Position numbers and translations under genes: made by a program
In this document: positions 35,915-41,878 of the stretch, one piece after another
How the letters are laid out: each line of letters begins with the position of its first letter
How positions within the stretch are numbered: the stretch's first letter is position 1
Notes under the pieces: model-generated
Database searches by the model: none
What the model saw: the letters and a program-made list of their open reading frames with translations, nothing else
Told to the model about the DNA's origin: nothing
Assembly: GCF_007830355.1 (NCBI RefSeq)
Contig: NZ_VLKO01000015.1
Location: 1-41,878 of the forward strand
Reading direction: 5' to 3'
From: Flavobacterium tiangeerense
GTDB taxonomy: Bacteria > Bacteroidota > Bacteroidia > Flavobacteriales > Flavobacteriaceae
DNA: 41,878 nucleotides

Positions 35915-37528
35915 ATGAAAAAAAAATACTTCATCTTATTATTTATATGTACATCTTTACTTCATGCACAACAAGATGCTTGGGTGTATTTAAAAGACAA
36001 ACCTAGTTCACCAACTTTTTTTAATTCACCATCAAAAATGCTTTCGCAAAGGGCATTAGACCGACGAAGCAATCAGAAAATTGACTTAGATGCAAAAGAT
36101 GTTCCAATAGAAAGTACCTATCTTAATCAAATAAAAAGCAAGAGCGGAGTTTCTGTTATGGCTACTTCAAAATGGCTCAATGCAATACATGTTAGGGGAA
36201 CACAAACAGATCTCAATGCAATGAAAGCATTACCATTTGTTGAAAAAATTGATTTTGCAAATAAATCCTTGAATCAATCAGCCAAAAGTATTGCGGTTAA
36301 AAAGGAAAAAAATGTTTCAAAAACAGCAAAGACGAAGATAGAGTATGCTTACGGCACATCCTCTAATCAAATTCAAATGCTAAACGGGCATTTATTACAT
36401 CAACAAAACTATACTGGTTCAGGTAAGATTATTGCAGTTATGGATAGTGGTTTTCCAGGTGTTAATTCAGCCCAACCATTTAAGCGATTAATAGACAACA
36501 AACAAATTTTAGGAGGTTATAACTATGTTTTAAGAAATCCAGATTTTTACACGGGAACTTCTCATGGAACATCGGTACTTTCTACAATGGGAGGCTTTAA
36601 GGAAAACCAGCTTGTTGGTACAGCACCAGATGCTTCTTATTATTTGTTTATCACTGAAAATGATACATCTGAAAATCCAGTAGAAGAATCACTTTGGGTT
36701 GAAGCTGCCGAAAAAGCGGACAGTTTAGGTGTAGATATCATCAATACTTCTTTGGGTTATTTTGATTTTGACAATACATCTTATAATCATACGTACAGTG
36801 AAATGGACGGAAAAACAGCATTTATGTCACGTGGAGCTGAGATTGCTTTTTCAAGAGGCATTATTGTAGTTAGTTCTGCAGGTAATTCTGGTGAGTCTTC
36901 CAATCCAAATATAGCAGTTCCTGCAGATGCAGTTTCTGTTTTAGCTATCGGAGCCGTAAATGCAAGCGAAATTAGAACTTCGTTCAGTTCAATTGGTCCT
37001 TCTTTTGATAATAGAATTAAACCAGACGTTATGGCTCAAGGTCAATCAGCCATTATTTCAGATCCTTTGGGAAATATAGTAACAGCTAACGGAACTTCTT
37101 TTTCAAGTCCAATTTTGACGGGTTTAGTAGCTTGTTTGTGGCAGGCCTTACCTAATAAAACAAATAAAGAAATTAGAGAAATAATAATCAAGTCGTCAGA
37201 TAGATTTGCGGCTCCAAACAATCTATACGGATATGGAGTTCCAGATTTTAATGCTGCTTTCTCAGATCAGTTAGATTTAAATGAAATAGCAGTTAATGAA
37301 GTAGTTATTTATCCTAATCCCACTGCCGATCTACTATCTTTAATTTTGCCAAAAAATAGTACATCTGGAATAATACAATTTTTTAATACTGCAGGACAAA
37401 AAGTTTTTGAAAAAAAAATAGAGAATAACGACTCATCAATTTCAATTAAAGAACTCCAAACCGGATTGTATTTATACAAGTTCCAATCTCAGGATTTCAT
37501 TAAAACTGGAAAAATTTACAAACAATAG
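35915..37528 (+). CDS. Secreted subtilisin-like serine peptidase with T9SS sorting domain
   Basis: A 537-residue preproenzyme: signal peptide (1-19), propeptide (about 20-150), S8 catalytic domain and a C-terminal type A sorting domain (about 460-537). The catalytic triad is D177 (AVMDSGF), H217 (TSHGTSV) and S395 (NGTSFSSP), with oxyanion N324 (SSAGNSG). The sorting domain has the usual VIYPNPT start and the LYLYKFQSQDFIKTGKIYK end, which sends it through the type IX system and is then removed. This is direct evidence that the organism has a T9SS. The following gene starts 14 nt downstream. Confidence 0.95.
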   Translation: MKKKYFILLFICTSLLHAQQDAWVYLKDKPSSPTFFNSPSKMLSQRALDRRSNQKIDLDAKDVPIESTYLNQIKSKSGVSVMATSKWLNAIHVRGTQTDLNAMKALPFVEKIDFANKSLNQSAKSIAVKKEKNVSKTAKTKIEYAYGTSSNQIQMLNGHLLHQQNYTGSGKIIAVMDSGFPGVNSAQPFKRLIDNKQILGGYNYVLRNPDFYTGTSHGTSVLSTMGGFKENQLVGTAPDASYYLFITENDTSENPVEESLWVEAAEKADSLGVDIINTSLGYFDFDNTSYNHTYSEMDGKTAFMSRGAEIAFSRGIIVVSSAGNSGESSNPNIAVPADAVSVLAIGAVNASEIRTSFSSIGPSFDNRIKPDVMAQGQSAIISDPLGNIVTANGTSFSSPILTGLVACLWQALPNKTNKEIREIIIKSSDRFAAPNNLYGYGVPDFNAAFSDQLDLNEIAVNEVVIYPNPTADLLSLILPKNSTSGIIQFFNTAGQKVFEKKIENNDSSISIKELQTGLYLYKFQSQDFIKTGKIYKQ

Positions 37529-37542
37529 TTATAGTTAGACTA

Positions 37543-38487
37543 ATGAATAAAATTACGACACTTTTTAATATTAAGTATCCAATAATTCAAGGTGGAATGA
37601 TATGGAATAGCGGTTACAAACTTGCAAGTGCGGTAAGTAATGCCGGTGGATTAGGGTTAATTGGAGCAGGATCTATGTATCCAGAGGTATTACGGGAACA
37701 CATTCAAAAATGTAAAAAAGCAACATCAAACCCATTTGGAGTTAATGTGCCTCTTTTGTATCCCAACATTGAGGAAATAATGAAAATTATTGTAGAGGAA
37801 GAGGTGAAAATTGTATTTACTTCAGCTGGAAATCCCAAAACTTGGACTTCTTATCTAAAGCAAAACGGAATAACGGTTGTTCATGTTGTAAGCAGCTCTA
37901 TTTTTGCGTTAAAATCACAAGAAGCAGGAGTAGATGCTGTAGTTGCTGAAGGTTTTGAAGCAGGAGGTCATAATGGAAGGGAAGAAACCACTACACTCAC
38001 ATTAATACCGATGGTTAAGGAAAAAATTCAAATACCATTAATTGCTGCAGGAGGTATTGCAACAGGCAGAGGAATGCTTGCCGCAATGACATTGGGTGCT
38101 GATGGAGTTCAAATGGGGAGCAGGTTTGTAGCTTCTGTAGAGTCTTCGGCACATATTGATTTCAAAAATACAATTGTACAAGTTAAAGAAGGGGATACCC
38201 AACTTACATTCAAAGAGCTTGCGCCTGTGCGATTAATAAAAAATAAATTTTATCAAGACGTTCAGGATTTATATGCAACTTGTCCTACTAAGGAGGATTT
38301 AATACAATTACTAGGAAGAGCAAGAGCTAAACGTGGTATGTTTGAGGGTGACCTAGTTGATGGTGAATTGGAGATAGGTCAAATTGCGGGTATAATTCAT
38401 AATGTAGCACCTGTAAGTGTAATTATGAATGATATTTTAGAACAGTTTGAGGAGGCCAAAAAAGAAATGTCAAAAATTAATTTTTAA
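37543..38487 (+). CDS. NAD(P)H-dependent flavin oxidoreductase (nitronate monooxygenase / FabK family)
   Basis: A 314-residue FMN-binding TIM barrel. GGMIWNSGYKLASAVSNAGG at the start, NPFGVNVPLL, the catalytic-region EGFEAGGHNG with the conserved His, LIAAGGIATGRGMLAA and ADGVQMGSRF form the FMN site. The family includes nitronate monooxygenases and the enoyl-ACP reductase FabK. The sequence does not separate these with certainty, and no fatty-acid genes are adjacent. Cytoplasmic. It is close behind the subtilase and 3 nt ahead of a small exported protein. Confidence 0.92.
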   Translation: MNKITTLFNIKYPIIQGGMIWNSGYKLASAVSNAGGLGLIGAGSMYPEVLREHIQKCKKATSNPFGVNVPLLYPNIEEIMKIIVEEEVKIVFTSAGNPKTWTSYLKQNGITVVHVVSSSIFALKSQEAGVDAVVAEGFEAGGHNGREETTTLTLIPMVKEKIQIPLIAAGGIATGRGMLAAMTLGADGVQMGSRFVASVESSAHIDFKNTIVQVKEGDTQLTFKELAPVRLIKNKFYQDVQDLYATCPTKEDLIQLLGRARAKRGMFEGDLVDGELEIGQIAGIIHNVAPVSVIMNDILEQFEEAKKEMSKINF

Positions 38488-38490
38488 GCG

Positions 38491-38895
38491 ATGAGATTGA
38501 GCATTAAATTTTTAATAATACTGTTTTTTATAATAACGGGACCTGTTTTATACAGCCAAAATTATAAATTCAAAACTTCATCCCTAAGTGTTTCTACAAA
38601 AAATGAAAAAGGCAAATGGGGGGAATGGTCCGCGCCAAAAAATGTGAATCTAATTGTTACATTAGATACTAAGAAAAATAGAATAGTTGTTTATTCTCAA
38701 ATTATCCAATTATTTGAAATCGTCGAGTATTATGATACTGATGAAAATGATATTGATAAAGTAGATACGTTTTATTGTAAAGACAATCAAGGAGAAGAGT
38801 GTACTTTGTCTATAATCACTAGAAAAAAACAAGAAAACAGAAAACAACTTTACATTAATTATGAGGATAGGATAATTGTCTATAATCTTATTTAA
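38491..38895 (+). CDS. Small exported hypothetical protein
   Basis: A 134-residue protein with a signal peptide (about 1-22, ITGPVLYSQ). The mature part is beta-rich with a WGEWSAPKNVNLIVTLD segment and a Glu/Asp-rich middle. I recall similar small proteins scattered in Flavobacteria, without function. It is 3 nt downstream of the flavoprotein gene, so probably its cotranscript. It converges with the DUF4268 gene. Confidence 0.78.
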   Translation: MRLSIKFLIILFFIITGPVLYSQNYKFKTSSLSVSTKNEKGKWGEWSAPKNVNLIVTLDTKKNRIVVYSQIIQLFEIVEYYDTDENDIDKVDTFYCKDNQGEECTLSIITRKKQENRKQLYINYEDRIIVYNLI

Positions 38896-38911
38896 TCCAA
38901 AAAGGTTGGTT

Positions 38912-39343
38912 TTATATGTCTTTAATATAAGAGTCGTATTCAAGATAAAATAACTCTAACGCATTCATTTTTTCATAATAAAAATCAAATATTTCATCCC
39001 AGTAGCTTCTATTACTCACACTCACGTGTAGTTTTTCAACCCAAATGCGACTAATAGTTTTCCCACTCTCTAAAGTATAGTCTTGCTCATATACTAGGGA
39101 TGATATGTACTCTTCTTTTAATATGTTTTTTAAGGAAACAAGTTTTTCAAAATAGGCAATTCTTTTTTCGGTACTTCTATGTTCAATATCAATAAGTACT
39201 TGAGCTTTTTTATTGTCTACAAAAAACTTAAATGAAAAGTCTTTAATTTTTGTGTCATAGAGCAACCATTTTCTAGGGTATTTTTCAGCAAATGCTATCC
39301 AAAATTCTCGTTTTAATCTCTGGTTTTCCTCTTTGCTATACAT
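38912..39343 (-). CDS. DUF4268-containing protein
   Basis: A 143-residue soluble protein that fits the DUF4268 family: FWIAFAEKYPRKWLLY, VLIDIEHRSTEKRIAYFEKL and YWDEIFDFYYEKMNALE in order. Such domains appear in restriction-related nuclease-like proteins, but this is the short stand-alone form common in Bacteroidota with no known activity. Single gene, divergent from the NUDIX gene. Confidence 0.85.
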   Translation of the reverse strand: MYSKEENQRLKREFWIAFAEKYPRKWLLYDTKIKDFSFKFFVDNKKAQVLIDIEHRSTEKRIAYFEKLVSLKNILKEEYISSLVYEQDYTLESGKTISRIWVEKLHVSVSNRSYWDEIFDFYYEKMNALELFYLEYDSYIKDI

Positions 39344-39436
39344 GTGTAAGTATTTTGTTTGTGGTAAAATTTGCTATACTCTATTATCTAAACTACATTT
39401 AGATTTTATTTCAATTTGCAAAAATAGACATTGATT

Positions 39437-40087
39437 ATGGATTTTCAAGAATTTTTAGAGATTGTTCCAGAAATAATAAATTCCCATTTACCAGCTTTTG
39501 ACGCACATATAAAAATGGCTCCTCTTGAAAGAATAGAAAGCCTTAAAAAGGTAGATGTTTCAAATGAAATTCATAGGTTAGCTTCGGTTTTAATGCTTTT
39601 GTATCCCAAAAATGGAAAAGTGCACTTAGTTCTTATCGTTAGAAATTCGTATGATGGAGTGCATTCAGCTCAAGTTGCGTTACCCGGAGGAAAACATGAA
39701 AAAGACGATTTAGATTTTTCATACACCGCATTGCGCGAAACTCATGAGGAAATCGGAATTGATCCAAGTCAAATCAAAATTATAAAACCATTTTCAGAAA
39801 TTTACATTCCTCCAAGCAACTTTTTAGTATACCCTTTTTTAGGGATTAGTAAAGAACCTCTCCATTTTATTCCTGATCCACTAGAGGTTGCTCAGATAAT
39901 CGAAATACCCTTGATGCTACTTCTAAACAATGAAATTCTAGTTAACAAAAAGCAAATTACTTCTTATTCAAATGAGATTTTTGTTCCTGGTTTTAATATT
40001 AATGAACATATTGTTTGGGGAGCAACAGCAATGATATTAAGTGAGCTGAAAGAGGTTTTGATTCAGGTATTACAACCTAATAGTTAA
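39437..40087 (+). CDS. NUDIX hydrolase (CoA-pyrophosphatase type)
   Basis: A 216-residue protein with a Nudix box variant: PGGKHEKDDLDFSYTALRE followed by HEEIGID, in which the spacing before REThEE is longer than the canonical GX5EX7RE, as in the NudL/UPF0035 group. The domain starts with a HRLASVLMLLYPKNGKVHLV strand, and the IPPSNFLVYPF segment is typical of coenzyme A pyrophosphatases. Likely substrate: CoA or another nucleoside diphosphate linked compound. I take the ATG at 39437 rather than an in-frame TTG six bases earlier. Confidence 0.92.
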   Translation: MDFQEFLEIVPEIINSHLPAFDAHIKMAPLERIESLKKVDVSNEIHRLASVLMLLYPKNGKVHLVLIVRNSYDGVHSAQVALPGGKHEKDDLDFSYTALRETHEEIGIDPSQIKIIKPFSEIYIPPSNFLVYPFLGISKEPLHFIPDPLEVAQIIEIPLMLLLNNEILVNKKQITSYSNEIFVPGFNINEHIVWGATAMILSELKEVLIQVLQPNS

Positions 40088-40134
40088 TCATAGTTTTATC
40101 ATTTTTCATATATTTTCGCAATTATTTTTTTTCG

Positions 40135-40142
40135 TAAGTTTG
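40135..40142 (+). promoter_or_regulatory. -7 element of the acyltransferase promoter
   Basis: TAAGTTTG is a perfect TAnnTTTG match, 26 nt before the start codon at 40169. Confidence 0.5.
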
Positions 40143-40168
40143 CATTCTATTATAAAATTCAAAAAAAT

Positions 40169-40978
40169 ATGGGATTATTCAAAAGAAATCCTTTCGGACA
40201 TATACTCTTTATCAAAAAATGGTTGATCAGAATTTTTGGAGCTTTTACGCATCGCAGGTATAGAGGCTTTAATGAACTTCAAATCGAAGGATCGGAGATA
40301 ATCCGAAACTTACCAGATAATAATGTACTGTTTATATCAAATCATCAAACTTATTTTGCTGATGTGGTGGCTATGTTTCATGTATTCAATGCAAGCCTAA
40401 GTGGTAGAGAAGATAATATTAAGGACGTAACCTATTTATGGCAACCTAAAATGAACATTTATTATGTTGCTGCTAAGGAAACCATGCGTGCTGGACTTTT
40501 ACCAAGAATTATGGCTTATGCTGGAGCAATTTCTGTAGAACGTACCTGGCGCCAAAAAGGTGTTGATGTCACAGAAAAAAAAGATATCAATCCAGATGAT
40601 ACGGAGAATATTAAAATCGCTCTCAAAGATGGTTGGGTAATCACATTTCCTCAAGGTACTACAAAATCATTCAAACCAGTACGTAAAGGTACTGCTCACA
40701 TCATCAAACAACACAAACCTATAGTGGTGCCTATAGTTATTGATGGTTTCCGCCGTTCATTTGATAAAAAAGGATTGCGCATGAAAAAGAAAGGGATTCT
40801 TCAATCTTTTATCATCAAAGAACCACTGGATATTGATTATGAAAATGACACCATCGATGAAATTGTAGAAAAAGTAGAATACGCAATAGAACAACATGCA
40901 TCGTTCTTAAAAGTAATACCAGCCGAGATCATTCAAGAGCAAGAGGAATTAAACAAAACCCGTAGATGGGAATATTAA
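40169..40978 (+). CDS. PlsC-family 1-acyl-sn-glycerol-3-phosphate acyltransferase
   Basis: A 269-residue lysophosphatidic-acid acyltransferase-like enzyme, which adds the second acyl chain in phosphatidate synthesis. Motif I is SNHQTYFADVV. Here His and Asp are separated by five residues, not the canonical four (HX4D). GAISVERTWR corresponds to motif II, FPQGTTKSFKPVRKGTA to motif III (FPEGTRS) and KPIVVPIVIDG to motif IV. There is an amphipathic N-terminus (FKRNPFGHILFIKKWLI) that may hold it to the inner membrane. The spacing oddity was checked at the nucleotide level. Confidence 0.9.
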   Translation: MGLFKRNPFGHILFIKKWLIRIFGAFTHRRYRGFNELQIEGSEIIRNLPDNNVLFISNHQTYFADVVAMFHVFNASLSGREDNIKDVTYLWQPKMNIYYVAAKETMRAGLLPRIMAYAGAISVERTWRQKGVDVTEKKDINPDDTENIKIALKDGWVITFPQGTTKSFKPVRKGTAHIIKQHKPIVVPIVIDGFRRSFDKKGLRMKKKGILQSFIIKEPLDIDYENDTIDEIVEKVEYAIEQHASFLKVIPAEIIQEQEELNKTRRWEY

Positions 40979-41430
40979 ATTTTTTTGCTGGGCGTTCCCT
41001 TATCTAAAACAACAAGAGTAGCAGTTGATCCTGCTACTCTTGTTGTTTTAGATAAGGTCGGGCTCTTCGCTGCAAGTCCTCGTTCCTTCCTTTTGGTCGT
41101 CACTGTGGGCTTTTCGCTGCTATCCCTAACGCGGTTTATGAGTGTAGAAGACTTTTTTGTTAGAGAAGATAATCACTACCTATATATATAAAGGTTTATG
41201 ATGTTGTTATTGTGGTAAAGGTGCTACCTGTATATAATAGATAAGGATTCTATTATTGAGTATATATAAACCGTTACACCTTATATATAGAATGGTGTCA
41301 AATCCCCATCAATGCTATGATTTCACTGTTTGGCAATCAAAATTCAAATTAGCTAAAAAAAGTTTATGCTTTAAGAGTCGTTTAATCAGTGCTTTAGTTT
41401 AAAAGTTAAGAAAAGATTAAAAAAAGGTTC
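40979..41430. other. Gene-free region upstream of the rRNA promoters
   Basis: The dispersed repeat copy B fills its left part. From about 41134 to 41430 I see AT-rich DNA with short imperfect inverted repeats (for example GGTTTAT with ATAAACC, and ACACC with GGTGT), but no ORF, RNA gene or repeat that I can name. Confidence 0.5.
40987..41133 (+). repeat. Dispersed Flavobacterium-type intergenic repeat, copy B, with inserted hairpin
   Basis: Skeleton as in copy A (4617-4716): GGGCGTTCCC, GGTCGGGCTCTTCGC, then TATCCCTAACGCG. Between the first two blocks lies a perfect 24-bp inverted repeat (41000-41023 with 41032-41055) around the loop GTTGATCC. It begins 9 nt after the acyltransferase stop codon and may also act as its transcription end, although there is no T-run directly after the stem. 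A short ORF across it (40985-41191) is an artefact of the repeat. Confidence 0.6.
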
Positions 41431-41438
41431 AAAAAAAG

Positions 41439-41469
41439 CTTGTAAAAGCGAATAAAGGTTGTAGTTTTG
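41439..41469 (+). promoter_or_regulatory. rRNA operon promoter P1
   Basis: CTTG (41439-41442), 19 nt, then TAGTTTTG (41462-41469), directly followed by CACCCGC. An A-tract (AAAAAAAG) precedes the -33 element, like an UP element. The CACCC motif downstream of the -7 element is shared with P2 and P3. Confidence 0.75.
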
Positions 41470-41559
41470 CACCCGCAATAGCGCAGACGTTCATTAAAAT
41501 ACTGGCAAGAAAAACAAAGTAATTAGGGATTTAATCTTTAGAAAAAACTTTAAAAAAAG

Positions 41560-41591
41560 CTTGTGAGATTTAAAAACGAAAGTTATCTTTG
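41560..41591 (+). promoter_or_regulatory. rRNA operon promoter P2
   Basis: CTTG (41560-41563), 20 nt, then TATCTTTG (41584-41591), followed by CACCCCGC. The same AAAAAAAGCTTGT block as in P1 stands at the -33 position. Confidence 0.75.
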
Positions 41592-41684
41592 CACCCCGCA
41601 AAACAACGGAAGTTCTTTGAGAGATTGATAAGAGAAAGAGAAGCAAACGAGATAAAATTTATATCAAAAAAACTTCAAATTTTT

Positions 41685-41715
41685 CTTGCCGGTTAAAAAA
41701 GAATAACTACTTTTG
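41685..41715 (+). promoter_or_regulatory. rRNA operon promoter P3
   Basis: CTTG (41685-41688), 19 nt, then TACTTTTG (41708-41715), followed by CACCCGC. It is the promoter nearest to the expected 16S gene. Confidence 0.75.
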
Positions 41716-41878
41716 CACCCGCTTTGAGAAACAAACGAAAGGCGAAAAAATAGTAAGACACGTTCCTAGACATATTGAATTGACAGCCGTTTTGTTCGCA
41801 AGAACAGAACAAAAGAATAAGAGTAATAGAATCGGAAGATTTGAAAAAACCACTAGAATTTAGTCGAATAACAATAGC
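41716..41878 (+). other. Probable 5' leader of an rRNA operon (16S gene lies beyond the window)
   Basis: The segment CATATTGAATTGACAGCCGT (41771-41790) and the following AAGAATAAGAGTAATAGAAT (41815-41834) are, as I recall, characteristic of the leader preceding 16S rRNA in Flavobacterium. A small hairpin (TGTTC-GCAA-GAACA, 41793-41806) may be part of the processing or antitermination signals. The 16S 5' end itself (AGAGTTTGATC) is not reached, so no rRNA gene is annotated. Confidence 0.65.

Noticed and set aside
40985..41191. 68-codon ORF at the right end
   Set aside because: It is wholly contained in dispersed repeat copy B and its hairpin. The sequence is determined by the repeat.
41716..41878. 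Annotating a 16S rRNA gene at the right edge
   Set aside because: Only leader-like sequence is visible. The conserved 5' end of 16S is not within the window.

Overview
The window looks like a chromosomal segment of a Flavobacterium-like member of the Bacteroidota (Flavobacteriaceae). The evidence is the strongly AT-rich DNA, -7 promoter elements of the TAnnTTTG type without Shine-Dalgarno sequences, a secreted subtilisin with a type IX secretion (T9SS) sorting domain, several lipoproteins, and dispersed intergenic repeats of a kind I associate with Flavobacterium. Most of the window is ordinary core genome.

Left end (1-4531): an accessory island. Three single-gene units on the minus strand are separated by about 120-nt imperfect palindromes. 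They lie downstream of a tyrosine recombinase gene in the same orientation. Each gene is bracketed by its own 9-nt inverted pair (GTTGGTGGC/GCCACCAAC, GTTGTAGGC/GCCTACAAC, GTTAGCCGT/ACGGCTAAC). The two boxes flanking each palindrome do not match each other. This is the geometry of integron gene cassettes with attC sites, where the R'' and R' boxes of one cassette pair only in its circular form. The recombinase, however, looks like a Bacteroidota XerC/D-type enzyme, not a classical IntI. A short stretch with direct repeats between the recombinase and the first cassette is a candidate attI-like site. The array runs off the left edge. This is the most interesting part of the window.

4532-16433: an aldehyde dehydrogenase, an acidic small protein, a small lipoprotein gene of 56 codons, tgt, an LptF/LptG permease, an EamA transporter, accA, dnaB, a small conserved protein, then a membrane protein / histidine kinase / LuxR-type response regulator operon with overlapping genes, a DUF547-like protein and a possible 45-codon membrane protein.

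16434-22462: a nitrogen-storage cluster. Cyanophycin synthetase (cphA) is divergent from cyanophycinase (cphB) and an isoaspartyl peptidase (iaaA). Together these could make and fully degrade the Asp-Arg polymer cyanophycin. An exported protein of the family often labelled 'asparagine synthetase B' lies beside them.

22463-32046: a secreted endonuclease/exonuclease/phosphatase-family protein, a lipoprotein, guaA, a four-LysM plus periplasmic-binding-fold protein, an OsmC-family protein, a DUF3820 protein, pyrG and yidC. 32047-40978: a two-domain fasciclin lipoprotein, a MORN-repeat protein, mnmA, a T9SS subtilase, a nitronate-monooxygenase/FabK-like flavoprotein, two small hypotheticals (one DUF4268), a NUDIX hydrolase and a PlsC acyltransferase.

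Right end (40979-41878): no protein gene. It holds a dispersed repeat carrying a perfect 24-bp hairpin, then three tandem promoters with nearly the same core and start-site sequence (CTTG-N19/20-TAnnTTTG followed by CACCC), then what looks like a 16S rRNA leader. An rRNA operon should start just beyond the window.
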